Below are positions 1-9,067 of a stretch of 64,000 bases of DNA, piece by piece. Both the position numbers and the translations under genes were made by a program. The DNA is from Shewanella kaireitica (lineage in GTDB: Bacteria; Pseudomonadota; Gammaproteobacteria; Enterobacterales; Shewanellaceae): assembly GCF_023284045.1 (NCBI RefSeq), contig NZ_JAKIKQ010000001.1, forward strand, positions 310,001 to 374,000, read 5' to 3'. Below the pieces are notes generated by a model. That model saw nothing but the letters and a program-made list of their open reading frames with translations. It was not told the origin of the DNA and searched no databases. How positions within the stretch are numbered: the first letter of the stretch is position 1; each line of letters opens with the position of its first letter.

Positions 1-137
1 TTAAATTTGCGTCCTACAGCCTAGTAAGCGAAAATATGGCTCCAAATTTTGCTGTAGTGGAAAGTAAAGCAGATACCGCAATTGCTACCTTTCGCTAGAT
101 CTAAGCCTCAATACCTCAACACGACGCAGGAGAGAGC
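1..137. other. Leader of tkt, with a possible gene end at the window edge
   Basis: Non-coding leader of the transketolase gene. One plus-strand frame is open from position 3 to a TAG at 96-98, about 31 codons, so the 3' end of another gene is possible; an open run this short is also common by chance. A good Shine-Dalgarno (AGGAGAG, from about 127) precedes the tkt ATG. Confidence 0.3.
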
Positions 138-2129
138 ATGTCATCTCGTAAAGAACTCGCTAACGCAATCCGTGCATTAACCATGGATGCCGTTCAAAAA
201 GCCAATTCTGGTCACCCAGGTGCACCAATGGGGATGGCTGACATCGCTGAAGTGCTATGGAATGATTTCCTAAAGCACAACCCAAACAACCCTGAGTGGG
301 TTGATCGTGACCGTTTTATCTTGTCAAACGGCCATGGTTCTATGCTTATATACTCTCTGCTTCACCTTACGGGTTATGCATTGCCAATCGAGGAGTTGAA
401 AAACTTCCGTCAGCTTCACTCTAAAACACCTGGTCACCCAGAATATGGTTACACACCAGGTGTTGAAACAACTACTGGCCCACTAGGCGCTGGTATCAGT
501 AACGCTGTCGGTATGGCGATTGCTGAAAAGACATTAGCGGCACAGTTTAACCAACCAGGCCATGACATTGTTGATCACTTCACATACTGCTTCCTAGGTG
601 ATGGCTGTTTGATGGAAGGTATCTCTCATGAAGCCTGTTCATTAGCGGGTACGCTGGGTCTTGGTAAGCTAGTTGCTTTCTGGGATGACAACGGTATCTC
701 TATCGATGGTCATGTTGAAGGCTGGTTTACTGATGATACGCCTAAGCGTTTCGAATCTTACGGCTGGCACGTTATTGCTAACGTAGATGGCCATGACAGC
801 GACGCTATCCGCGCTGCTATCGAAGAAGCGAAGTCAGTGACTGATAAGCCAACTATGATCTGCTGTAAAACGACGATTGGTTTTGGTTCGCCAAACAAGT
901 CTGGCAGCCACGATTGTCACGGCGCACCATTGGGTGATGCTGAAATTGCAGCTGCACGTGAGTTCCTAGGTTGGGAGCATGGTGCATTTGAAATTCCTGA
1001 AACCGTTTATGAAGGGTGGGATGCTAAAGATTCTGGCGCTTCAAATGAAGCTAGCTGGAACGAGAAGTTTGCTGCTTACACTGCTGCTTTCCCTGAACTT
1101 GCTGCTGAATATAAACGTCGTGTTATCACTGGTGAGCTTCCTGCTGAATTTGAAGAAAAGGCAAATGCCTTTATTCAAGAGTGCCAAGACAAAGCTGAAG
1201 GCATTGCTAGCCGTAAAGCATCACAAAATGCTATCGGTGCATTTGGTGCAATCTTACCTGAAATGCTAGGGGGTTCAGCTGACCTTGCTGGTTCTAACTT
1301 AACGTTATGGTCAGGTTCTAAAGGTATTCAAGATGACCCAGCCGGTAACTACATCTACTACGGTGTACGTGAATTCGGTATGAGCGGTATCATGAACGGT
1401 GCTTCTCTACACGGTGGTTTCATCAACTACGGCGCTACTTTCATGATGTTTATGGAATACGCGCGTAACGCAGTACGTATGTCAGCATTGATGGGCATTC
1501 AAAACATCTTCGTTTACACCCATGACTCTATCGGTCAAGGTGAAGATGGTCCAACTCACCAGCCTGTTGAGCAACTTGCTAACTTGCGCATGACTCCAAA
1601 CATGACAGTATGGCGCCCATGTGATGCGGCTGAAACTGCTGTATCTTGGAAGAACGCGATTGAGCGTCGTGACGCACCAACATCTCTAATCTTTAGTCGC
1701 CAAGGCCTAAAGGCTCAAGCACGCAGCGCTGAGCAGCTAGCTAATGTTGCTAAAGGTGGTTATGTACTGAGTGATTGTGCTGGCACGCCTGATCTAATTC
1801 TCATTGCTACAGGTAGTGAAGTGCAGCTAGCACTTGATTCTGCGGCTGCGCTTACTGAGCAAGGTCAAAAGGTTCGCGTCGTTTCTATGCCGTCAACTAA
1901 CGAGTTTGACAAGCAAGATGCTGCTTATAAAGAGTCTGTACTGCCAAGCAGTGTGACTAAGCGTGTTGCGATTGAAGCTGCTCACGTTGATTTCTGGCAC
2001 AAGTATGTTGGTTTCGGCGGCGCTGTTGTGGGTATGACTACCTTTGGTGAGTCTGCGCCAGGCGGCGACTTGATGAAGCACTTCGGCTTTACTGTTGAAA
2101 ATGTTGTAGCAACCGTTAACGGTCTATAA
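138..2129 (+). CDS. tktA: Transketolase
   Basis: Transfers two-carbon ketol units between sugar phosphates in the non-oxidative pentose-phosphate pathway, in the cytoplasm, using thiamine diphosphate and a divalent metal. The 663-residue length is normal. The N-terminal domain carries SGHPG (residues 24-28), NGHGS (64-68) and the ThDP-binding GDG (154-156). The pyrimidine-binding middle domain follows (about 355-525, with VREFGM and a [10 protein letters not shown]-type segment), then the C-terminal domain. An AGGAG ribosome site precedes the ATG. It heads a co-directional run with epd, pgk and fba, the usual arrangement in Shewanella and related bacteria. Confidence 0.97.
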   Translation: MSSRKELANAIRALTMDAVQKANSGHPGAPMGMADIAEVLWNDFLKHNPNNPEWVDRDRFILSNGHGSMLIYSLLHLTGYALPIEELKNFRQLHSKTPGHPEYGYTPGVETTTGPLGAGISNAVGMAIAEKTLAAQFNQPGHDIVDHFTYCFLGDGCLMEGISHEACSLAGTLGLGKLVAFWDDNGISIDGHVEGWFTDDTPKRFESYGWHVIANVDGHDSDAIRAAIEEAKSVTDKPTMICCKTTIGFGSPNKSGSHDCHGAPLGDAEIAAAREFLGWEHGAFEIPETVYEGWDAKDSGASNEASWNEKFAAYTAAFPELAAEYKRRVITGELPAEFEEKANAFIQECQDKAEGIASRKASQNAIGAFGAILPEMLGGSADLAGSNLTLWSGSKGIQDDPAGNYIYYGVREFGMSGIMNGASLHGGFINYGATFMMFMEYARNAVRMSALMGIQNIFVYTHDSIGQGEDGPTHQPVEQLANLRMTPNMTVWRPCDAAETAVSWKNAIERRDAPTSLIFSRQGLKAQARSAEQLANVAKGGYVLSDCAGTPDLILIATGSEVQLALDSAAALTEQGQKVRVVSMPSTNEFDKQDAAYKESVLPSSVTKRVAIEAAHVDFWHKYVGFGGAVVGMTTFGESAPGGDLMKHFGFTVENVVATVNGL

Positions 2130-2151
2130 CAGTCAGTGATAAAACTGACGG

Positions 2152-2182
2152 CGCAATGGCAAGCTCGAGCTTGCCTATTGCG
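2152..2182. other. Perfect hairpin after tkt
   Basis: The core GGCAAGCTCGAGCTTGCC is a perfect palindrome, extended outward by CGCAAT/ATTGCG. A second hairpin (about 2204-2231, AACGGCTTACC pairing with GGTAGGCCGTT) follows before epd. Neither has a long T run, so they look like attenuating or processing structures rather than strong terminators. Confidence 0.5.
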
Positions 2183-2262
2183 TCTGTTGATGCTCAATGA
2201 TCTAACGGCTTACCAGTAGAGGTAGGCCGTTGTTGTATCAAAGTAACAAGGTATATTAGTTA

Positions 2263-3279
2263 ATGATAAGAGTCGCTATTAATGGTTACGGCCGCATCGG
2301 TCGTTCAATTCTTCGTGCAGTATATGAATCTGCAAAACGCGATCGAATTCAAATCGTGGCGATTAATGAGTTGGCAAAACCTGAAGCGATGCTACATTTA
2401 ACCCAGTACGATACTACTCACGGTCGTTTTCATACTCAAGTTAAGCTTGATAATCAGCATATGCTCATCGGTGATGACGCTATCAAGCTGTTGCATGAAC
2501 CCAATCCTGCCAACTTGCCATGGCAAGAGATGGATATTGATATAGTGTTTGAAGCGACAGGTGTGATTCACGACAGACAAGCTTGCGAAGCGCATATTGA
2601 GGCTGGTGCTCGGCAGGTTTTAATTAGCCATCCCTCTTCAAGCGATGTTGACGCGACCATTGTTTATGGCGTTAATCAAGACCTGCTTAAGCCGGAGCAC
2701 ACTATTGTCTCTAATGCTTCATGTACCACTAACTGTATCGTGCCGGTGATTGACGTACTAGACAAACACTTCCAAGTAAAAAGTGGCGCCATTACTACGA
2801 TTCACTCGGCAATGAATGATCAACAAGTGATTGATGCTTATCATGATGATTTGCGTCGTACCCGCGCAGCTGGACAGTCAATTATTCCGGTTGATACTAA
2901 GCTTGCTCGAGGTATTGAACGTATATTGCCGCACATGAAAGATAAGTTTGAAGCTATCTCTGTACGAGTGCCAACAATTAACGTTACCGCTATCGACCTC
3001 TCCGTTACGCTAGATAAGCGCGTCGATATTGAACAAGTTAATAAGGTGCTCAAGCAGGCAACTGAAGGCTCATTTTCCGGCGTGGTTGGTTACACTAATG
3101 AGCCACTAGTATCGTGTGATTTTAACCACGATCCGCGTTCAAGTATTGTCGATGGTACCCAAACTCGAGTCAGCGATGGTCATTTAGTTAAGCTATTACT
3201 CTGGTGTGACAATGAGTGGGGTTTCGCTAACCGTATGCTCGATACCAGCTTAGAGATGATTAAGGCTAGAAGAGCATAG
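2263..3279 (+). CDS. epd: D-erythrose-4-phosphate dehydrogenase
   Basis: NAD-dependent oxidation of erythrose-4-phosphate to 4-phosphoerythronate, the first step of the deoxyxylulose-5-phosphate-dependent pyridoxal-phosphate pathway; a paralogue of GAPDH. The 338-residue protein has a Rossmann motif NGYGRIGRS (residues 8-16), the active-site segment SNASCTTNC with Cys154, and His181 in the position of the catalytic histidine. Its place between tkt and pgk is the classical context and separates it from glycolytic GapA. The ATG follows AAGG about 10 bases upstream. Confidence 0.93.
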   Translation: MIRVAINGYGRIGRSILRAVYESAKRDRIQIVAINELAKPEAMLHLTQYDTTHGRFHTQVKLDNQHMLIGDDAIKLLHEPNPANLPWQEMDIDIVFEATGVIHDRQACEAHIEAGARQVLISHPSSSDVDATIVYGVNQDLLKPEHTIVSNASCTTNCIVPVIDVLDKHFQVKSGAITTIHSAMNDQQVIDAYHDDLRRTRAAGQSIIPVDTKLARGIERILPHMKDKFEAISVRVPTINVTAIDLSVTLDKRVDIEQVNKVLKQATEGSFSGVVGYTNEPLVSCDFNHDPRSSIVDGTQTRVSDGHLVKLLLWCDNEWGFANRMLDTSLEMIKARRA

Positions 3280-3547
3280 GGACTGGCACAGTTGTAGAGC
3301 GGCATGTTTTTGTAGGTCGGCATTTATGCCGTCAAAGGTTTATAGCAATACCAAGAGGTTGCTGAGGCGGTCTAAGCTTAGAATAAATGTTCAAGCTTGA
3401 AAGATAAAAGATAAGTCGCTTCAAATTAGCCATGATTGATTATGCTGAACCTAGAAATATAAAAGCTGATGGCTTGGTGTTGTGTCCCAGCGGTCAGGTA
3501 ACACAGTTTCATTTTAACTTTAACTTAAATCGTAAGGAAGCATGAAA
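3280..3547. other. epd-pgk spacer with REP-like palindrome
   Basis: A spacer of about 270 bases. The palindrome CGGCATTTATGCCG (3318-3331) sits inside a GTAGGTCGGC-type context that resembles short dispersed palindromes of marine gammaproteobacteria, as I recall them. No ORF stands out. pgk may have its own promoter here, but I could not pick one with confidence. Confidence 0.4.
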
Positions 3548-4723
3548 ATGTCGATTCTTAATATGCAAGACCTAGAGCTTCAAGGTAAGCGTGTGCTTAT
3601 TCGTGAAGATCTTAACGTACCGGTTAGCGATGGTGTGGTAACAAGTGACGCGCGTCTACGTGCATCACTTCCAACCATTAAGCTAGCGCTCGAAAAAGGC
3701 GCGGCGGTTATGGTGATGTCTCACCTAGGCCGTCCTACTGAAGGTGAGTTTAACGCTGAGTTCTCTATGCTGCCAGTGGTTAACTATCTTGCTAAAGCAC
3801 TTGATTGCCCAGTGCGTCTTGCCAGCGAATACCTTGATGGTGTTGAAGTTGCTGTCGGTGAAGTGGTTGTTTTTGAAAACGTCCGTTTCAATGTTGGCGA
3901 GAAGAAAAACGATGAAGCACTAGCCAAGAAAATGGCTGCACTTTGTGATGTATATGTAATGGATGCCTTTGGTACCGCTCACCGTGCTCAAGCGTCAACG
4001 CATGGTGTGGGTCTACATGCGCCAATCGCTTGTGCAGGTCCTTTGCTTGCAGGCGAACTTGCAGCATTGGGTAAAGCGCTTGATAACCCTGCTCGTCCAA
4101 TGGTGGCGATTGTTGGTGGTTCAAAAGTATCAACTAAGCTGACGGTATTAGAAAGCCTGTCAACTAAAGTTGATCAATTGGTTGTTGGTGGCGGTATTGC
4201 TAATACATTCGTGGCAGCAGCAGGTCACAACGTCGGTAAGTCTCTGTATGAAGCTGACTTGATTGATGAAGCTAAACGTCTTGTAGCGGCAGCACAAAGC
4301 GGTGGCGGCGATATTCCAGTACCAACTGATGTGGTTGTTGCCGGCGAGTTTAGCCCAACAGCTACTGCAACCTTGAAAGATGTTAGCGCTGTTTCAGATA
4401 CCGATATGATTTTTGATATTGGCCCAGACAGTGCTGAAGCGTTAGCTGAAATTATCAAAAATGCTGGCACTGTTGTTTGGAACGGCCCTGTAGGCGTATT
4501 TGAGTTTGATCAGTTTGGTGAAGGCACTAAGCGTATTGCGCAGGCTATCGCTGATTCAAATGCCTTCTCTATTGCTGGCGGCGGTGACACGCTTGCTGCA
4601 GTTGATAAGTATGATATTGCAGATAAGGTGTCATATATCTCAACTGGCGGTGGTGCTTTCCTTGAGTTTTTAGAAGGTAAAGAGTTACCAGCGGTAGCAA
4701 TGCTTGAGAGCCGCGGCAAGTAA
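3548..4723 (+). CDS. pgk: Phosphoglycerate kinase
   Basis: Interconverts 1,3-bisphosphoglycerate and 3-phosphoglycerate with ATP formation, in the cytoplasm. The protein of about 391 residues begins with the substrate-binding segment [13 protein letters not shown], then SHLGRPTEG, the basic FENVRFN segment, GGSKVSTK, and the C-terminal nucleotide-binding GGGDT and STGGGA motifs. An upstream ATG at 3542 is in frame, but AAGGAAG (3534-3540) lies only one base from it and seven from the ATG at 3548. The later start also gives the N-terminus usual for Shewanella (M-x-I-x-N-M). Confidence 0.95.
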   Translation: MSILNMQDLELQGKRVLIREDLNVPVSDGVVTSDARLRASLPTIKLALEKGAAVMVMSHLGRPTEGEFNAEFSMLPVVNYLAKALDCPVRLASEYLDGVEVAVGEVVVFENVRFNVGEKKNDEALAKKMAALCDVYVMDAFGTAHRAQASTHGVGLHAPIACAGPLLAGELAALGKALDNPARPMVAIVGGSKVSTKLTVLESLSTKVDQLVVGGGIANTFVAAAGHNVGKSLYEADLIDEAKRLVAAAQSGGGDIPVPTDVVVAGEFSPTATATLKDVSAVSDTDMIFDIGPDSAEALAEIIKNAGTVVWNGPVGVFEFDQFGEGTKRIAQAIADSNAFSIAGGGDTLAAVDKYDIADKVSYISTGGGAFLEFLEGKELPAVAMLESRGK

Positions 4724-4763
4724 TCGCAGCTGATTTTGCTATAGCATACAAAAAAATTACCAA

Positions 4764-4827
4764 ACTGTATGTTGGCGGGCTTTAAATCGACATTTGTCGG
4801 GGTTACACTAGCCGCCAACAATACAGT
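4764..4827. promoter_or_regulatory. Long imperfect hairpin between pgk and fba
   Basis: ACTGTATGTTGGCGG (4764-4778) pairs with CCGCCAACAATACAGT (4812-4827) with a single bulged base. An inner palindrome CGACATTTGTCG lies in the loop. There is no terminal T run, so this is not a standard terminator. It could be an mRNA processing or stability element, or a mobile palindrome. Confidence 0.45.
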
Positions 4828-4983
4828 GCTAAGCGCTGTAGCTTAAAAGTATAACAATTATAAAAAATAACCAGTAACCGTTATTGAGTTTAAAGCAAGA
4901 ATGCTGATGACTTGATGACATAAAAATCAATCCAAACGATAGCGACCTCGGTGAGTCAAATCACCCTATTATTGGAGTAAAAA

Positions 4984-6048
4984 ATGGCCTTAATTTCCCT
5001 ACGTCAAATGTTAGATCACGCAGCAGAGCATGGATATGGCGTACCTGCGTTTAACGTAAACAACCTTGAGCAGATGCGTGCAATTATGCAAGCTGCTGAA
5101 GCAACTGACAGCCCTGTGATCGTGCAAGCATCAGCAGGTGCGCGTAAGTATGCTCGTCCACAATTCCTTAAGTATCTTATGGCTGCTGCTCTTGAGCAGT
5201 ATCCTGATATCCCAGTATGTATTCACCAAGACCACGGTACTGATCCTGATATCTGTCAACGCTCGATTCAATTAGGCATGTCATCAGTAATGATGGATGG
5301 TTCTTTGATGGCGGATGGTAAAACACCTGCATCTTATGACTACAACGTCGATGTTACTCGTCGTACTGTGGCATTTGCTCACGCATGTGGTGTATCAGTT
5401 GAAGGTGAAATTGGTTGTCTAGGTAGCTTAGAAACAGGCGAAGCTGGCGAAGAAGATGGTATTGGTGCAGCTGGTATTTTGACTATGGACCAAATGCTAA
5501 CTACACCTGAAGAAGCTGCACGCTTTGTATCAGACACTCATGTTGATGCCCTAGCGATTGCTATTGGTACTAGCCATGGTGCATACAAGTTCAGCCGTAA
5601 ACCTACCGGTGAAGTGCTGCGTATTGACCGTATTAAAGAGATCCACGCCCGTATTCCTAATACTCACCTTGTTATGCATGGTTCATCTTCAGTACCACAA
5701 GAGTGGCTAGAGATAATCAACCAGTATGGCGGCGCAATCCCTGAAACTTATGGCGTGCCATTAGAAGAGATTGTTGAAGGTATTAAGCACGGCGTACGTA
5801 AAGTAAACATCGATACTGACTTACGTCTTGCCTCTACGGGTGCAGTGCGTAAGTTCCTTGCTGAAAACCCAACAGAATTTGATCCTCGTAAATTCTTGAA
5901 GGCGTCAATGGAAGCAATGGCTGATATCTGTACCACTCGCTACGAAGCATTTGGTTGTGCGGGAATGGGCTCGAAGATCAAGCCTAAGTCGCTACAAGCT
6001 ATGTATAAAGCATACCAGTCAGGCGAACTTGATCCACAGATTAAGTAA
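4984..6048 (+). CDS. fba: Class II fructose-bisphosphate aldolase
   Basis: Zinc-dependent reversible cleavage of fructose-1,6-bisphosphate into dihydroxyacetone phosphate and glyceraldehyde-3-phosphate. The 354-residue protein belongs to the class II family: AFNVNN near residue 22, the catalytic and zinc-binding HQDHG (81-85), [31 protein letters not shown], and a phosphate-binding KVNIDTDLR segment. TTGGAG lies just before the ATG. It closes the tkt-epd-pgk-fba run and is followed by a strong terminator. Confidence 0.96.
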   Translation: MALISLRQMLDHAAEHGYGVPAFNVNNLEQMRAIMQAAEATDSPVIVQASAGARKYARPQFLKYLMAAALEQYPDIPVCIHQDHGTDPDICQRSIQLGMSSVMMDGSLMADGKTPASYDYNVDVTRRTVAFAHACGVSVEGEIGCLGSLETGEAGEEDGIGAAGILTMDQMLTTPEEAARFVSDTHVDALAIAIGTSHGAYKFSRKPTGEVLRIDRIKEIHARIPNTHLVMHGSSSVPQEWLEIINQYGGAIPETYGVPLEEIVEGIKHGVRKVNIDTDLRLASTGAVRKFLAENPTEFDPRKFLKASMEAMADICTTRYEAFGCAGMGSKIKPKSLQAMYKAYQSGELDPQIK

Positions 6049-6080
6049 GTTATCACTGATAAACTGAACTGCTTTATATA

Positions 6081-6110
6081 AAAATACCTGCCGAGTGCAG
6101 GTATTTTTTT
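6081..6110 (+). terminator. Terminator of fba
   Basis: ATACCTGC and GCAGGTAT form a stem with a short loop, followed directly by a run of seven T. Confidence 0.85.
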
Positions 6111-6242
6111 ATCCATTTTTCAGATTATTAATTCACAGTATAAAAGCTGAAAGATTGTTATAAGTCATATTTTCAATTACTAGCACTAAATGTTAATATT
6201 GCGCCGATTTTTAGGGATTTAAGTAAACGGAGTAATAAGAGA

Positions 6243-6983
6243 ATGAAAACAATGTTGACTGCAATTGCAGTTCTATTGGCGGCTCCTTTTGCTGCCCACG
6301 CTGGTGCTGACTTTGTAGAGGGCGATAAGACTTTCGCAGGTGAAGCTGAACTAGGTGCTACTTTAACGACGGGTAATACTGATACATCGTCTATTAAAGG
6401 GCGTTTAAACCTAATGCAAGAACTGGGTAATTGGGAAAACCAGTACCTATTTGAAGGGCTTTATAAAGAAGATACTGGCGAAGTGACTGCCAAACGTTAC
6501 TATGCGGGTATTCAAGGTGATTATAAGTTCAATGAAAAGAGCTATATGTATATCACTGCCAACTATGAAGCCGATCCATTCACAGGTTTCGATTTTAAGT
6601 CTGTAGCCTCTGCCGGTTACGGTTATAAATTTATCGACAGTGACAATATGTACTTAAGTGCTGAAGTTGGTCCTGGTTATATTTATAAGAAACTTGATGA
6701 CGAACAATCGGCGTTATTGGGCTACGATAACGAAGATAGCGTTGTTGCTCACGGAGCGATGAATTTTAGCTACGATATCAGTGAATCATCTAAGTTTACC
6801 CAACTGTTTATCGCTGACTATGGTGATAGCTTAGAGGGACGTTCTGAAACAGCCATCACTGCCAATATCATCGGTGCCCTAGCAATGAAATTTGCGGTTA
6901 TTGTTCGTTATAACAGTGAACCGTTAGATGACAAGAAGAGCACTGATACAGAAACGAATATGACTCTGTTATACGCGTTCTAA
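6243..6983 (+). CDS. DUF481 outer-membrane beta-barrel protein
   Basis: A 246-residue protein with a clear Sec signal peptide (cut near AAHA, residue 20), then a barrel-like sequence of alternating short strands rich in Y, G and D. Segments such as GEAELGATLTTGNTDTSS, YLFEGLYK and YITANYEAD fit the DUF481 / YdiY family (putative salt-induced outer-membrane proteins). The C-terminus LLYAF ends in Phe, as outer-membrane barrels usually do. The substrate is unknown. It stands alone between two terminators. Confidence 0.85.
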   Translation: MKTMLTAIAVLLAAPFAAHAGADFVEGDKTFAGEAELGATLTTGNTDTSSIKGRLNLMQELGNWENQYLFEGLYKEDTGEVTAKRYYAGIQGDYKFNEKSYMYITANYEADPFTGFDFKSVASAGYGYKFIDSDNMYLSAEVGPGYIYKKLDDEQSALLGYDNEDSVVAHGAMNFSYDISESSKFTQLFIADYGDSLEGRSETAITANIIGALAMKFAVIVRYNSEPLDDKKSTDTETNMTLLYAF

Positions 6984-7019
6984 CTTTTGAACCGCCAGTA
7001 ACAGTTAATATTTTACAGT

Positions 7020-7044
7020 AAAGGCTCCTTTAAAAGGGGCCTTT
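7020..7044 (+). terminator. Hairpin terminator after the DUF481 gene
   Basis: AAAGGCTCC pairs with GGGGCCTTT (one G-U pair) around a seven-base loop. The T tract is short, so termination may be partial. The remaining spacer to 7285 is AT-rich and shows no further gene. Confidence 0.6.
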
Positions 7045-7285
7045 ATGTTAATGACTGTTTGGCTTGCTAAGATGTTTGTTGCATCTTTTGGTGGGTGAAT
7101 AAATTTGGCAGCTTTAACTTTACATTCTTTGCGGTTTGTATCCTCCCCTACAATTTTTTATCATTCCATTAATGTGCTAAGGCTCACGAAAGTGCGATAG
7201 AGTCGTGGATTGTATGTTTTTATCACGGACTCGACTAGCGATAATCAGTACACTGGCAACCCGTAGAATAGTATGAGTTGTAAAT

Positions 7286-8017
7286 GTGTTTATAGGTCCA
7301 GTCCGGTTTGATGTTGAGCTTAGGCAGTTGGTGAATACCGAATCTGCGCAAGCACTCAAATTGTCCAATATTGAGTTTCTAGTGATCAATGAACTGATCT
7401 CATCTAGAGGTCAGGTGGTATCGACTGAATCAATGTGCGCCTTACTATTACCTAAAGTTGTTACTGCGCAAGACATCACCATAGCCATTACTAATATCAA
7501 AGCATTTTTAGGGGCTAATACAGCCTCTATGATCGAAGTGGTGACTAATCAAGGCTATTTGCTGCATGTTAAATCCAGAACCTTACAAATGCACAGTAGC
7601 CCTTATGCGGCGTTTTCAATTAAACAGTTTTCATTGTTGTTGTTACTTGGGGTGATGTTGGTTATTTTCTTGGCGACTCACTTTAAAACAACCGAGAATA
7701 TTCATTTTTCACTTCCGGAGCAGATCTTACTTGATGGTAAGTCATCGGTGTTAGTGCCTATCTATAGCTCTGATGAAGAGCTTGATAGTTACCAAAGTAA
7801 GTTTAGAGAAGTTGCAATTAAACTCGAACAGTGTGAAACGCTAACCTGGGATAAGATTTACACCTCAGCCTCGCCTGCAGGGGATATGCTACATTTTGTG
7901 ATGCAAGTTGAAGTCGATAAAGCTATTAAGTTTGAAAATCTAAAAGTGCTCAATGTTGGAGAAAGTTGGGATTTTATCAACGACTCGTGGTTGCAGGAGT
8001 ATGGTCTCTGTGAATAA
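7286..8017 (+). CDS. Membrane-anchored winged-helix regulator, ToxR/CadC-like
   Basis: The 243-residue protein has an N-terminal OmpR/PhoB-type winged-helix domain (about 5-95, including LKLSNIEFLVINELISSRG and a C-terminal TNQGYLL hairpin). A single membrane helix (about 114-132) and a periplasmic C-terminal domain (133-243) follow. This one-component layout is that of ToxR and CadC. The start is GTG: in-frame codons further upstream meet a TGA at 7274, and no good Shine-Dalgarno is visible. The 3' end overlaps the next ORF by 17 bases or, if that gene starts at the alternative GTG, by 8. Ligand and target genes cannot be told from sequence. Confidence 0.8.
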   Translation: MFIGPVRFDVELRQLVNTESAQALKLSNIEFLVINELISSRGQVVSTESMCALLLPKVVTAQDITIAITNIKAFLGANTASMIEVVTNQGYLLHVKSRTLQMHSSPYAAFSIKQFSLLLLLGVMLVIFLATHFKTTENIHFSLPEQILLDGKSSVLVPIYSSDEELDSYQSKFREVAIKLEQCETLTWDKIYTSASPAGDMLHFVMQVEVDKAIKFENLKVLNVGESWDFINDSWLQEYGLCE

Positions 8018-8552
8018 TCCATTGCAGCGAGAGCTTTTTATTGGTTTCCGTTCAACCCCAATTCTTATTACGCTGATTTTTATACTTGGTTTGTGTATGG
8101 CATTGGACTACTTTGTAGAACCTAATGAAGATGTAAAACTGGCCTGTTCTTCAAACAGTTATGATCATAACCTAAGCCGCCCACAGCATTCTGGGTTAAG
8201 GTTTGAAATAGAAAGAATAGGTAGCTCTGTAGAACTGAAGATGACCTACCTTAATGATCATAAAGATTTAGTGTCTGTCTCGGGTATTGGAACATTGGTA
8301 GAAATTTCAGCACCTGTACTTACCTATGAGGTTCAGCTAGATTCTGCAGCGTTAAAAAGTGATTTACAGCAAGAGGTCTATGAGCCACACATGCAGGAAA
8401 CTGTGCAATTAGTGAAGAAGTCTATTACTAATGGCGCAGCAGGTCAGGGGGAAGCTTTTTACATTAAAGTGCTAGAAATGGATAAGACTACTGGCTTTGT
8501 TACCATCCAGTTGAACGAACGCAACGCGTTATGGGCTTGTAAGATCCTGTAG
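8001..8552 (+). CDS. Small single-helix membrane protein, possible ToxS-like partner
   Basis: About 184 residues with one N-terminal membrane helix (about 17-36) and a periplasmic remainder. The reading frame is open from 7953, but GCAGGAG (7993-7999) points to ATG 8001 or GTG 8010; the GTG has the better spacing. It overlaps the end of the ToxR-like gene, which implies translational coupling. Position, size and topology resemble the ToxR/ToxS arrangement, in which ToxS stabilises the sensor domain of ToxR. I do not recognise a named domain, so the ToxS analogy is inferred from context. Confidence 0.65.
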   Translation: MVSVNNPLQRELFIGFRSTPILITLIFILGLCMALDYFVEPNEDVKLACSSNSYDHNLSRPQHSGLRFEIERIGSSVELKMTYLNDHKDLVSVSGIGTLVEISAPVLTYEVQLDSAALKSDLQQEVYEPHMQETVQLVKKSITNGAAGQGEAFYIKVLEMDKTTGFVTIQLNERNALWACKIL

Positions 8553-9067
8553 TCGACTGAAGGACTGCTTGCTCTGTCGATTATGGCGTTACCATTTAAG
8601 CTAAAGATTGAAGCTATATTTCAAGTCTTAAGCGACAGCAGACTTTCCCTGGAAATAAAAGCTTATACCAATTGCATTAAAATTTTGACCATTCAGTGTT
8701 TTGCCAATTTGTATAACCTCAGCCGCACTAGGTGAACACTTCAGTCTTTCCACTTCTGCTTTGTATTGGCTTAAAAGGGAATAACCATTTCTTTATCAAT
8801 GCGCTTTGAGTTGAAAAGACTGAGGGGCTCTGAACGGGTCAAATACTTAATGCAATTGGTATTACTCATGCCGCAATGATTTCATTAGCAAATAGATTCC
8901 GTCCAGAAGTAAACCTCGTTAATGGCACCCGATTCCTCTTCTATGCTAGTTTAAATAAGTAGTATGCAAGCAGTCTGTGATCAGGGTTAAAGCTAATTTT
9001 CCTCGCTAAGTTAGACTATAATGATTAGGTCGATGTGTTTGTTTTGAAATGCATTTAAAGGATATAT
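8553..9067. other. Spacer carrying one palindromic repeat element
   Basis: Non-coding. It contains the 198-bp element at 8665-8862 (separate entry). The rest is AT-rich leader of the downstream gene, and I see no other gene or strong terminator. Confidence 0.6.
8665..8862. repeat. Palindromic interspersed element (family copy A)
   Basis: A 198-bp element bounded by perfect 16-bp terminal inverted repeats: ATACCAATTGCATTAA on the left and its reverse complement on the right. Inside are family blocks shared with the elements at 14088 and 51356, in inverted orientation relative to them (for example TTGGCTTAAAAGGGAATAAC and GACTGAGGGGCTC). No coding capacity, so MITE-like. TA dinucleotides at both edges fit a TA target duplication. 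Confidence 0.8.
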
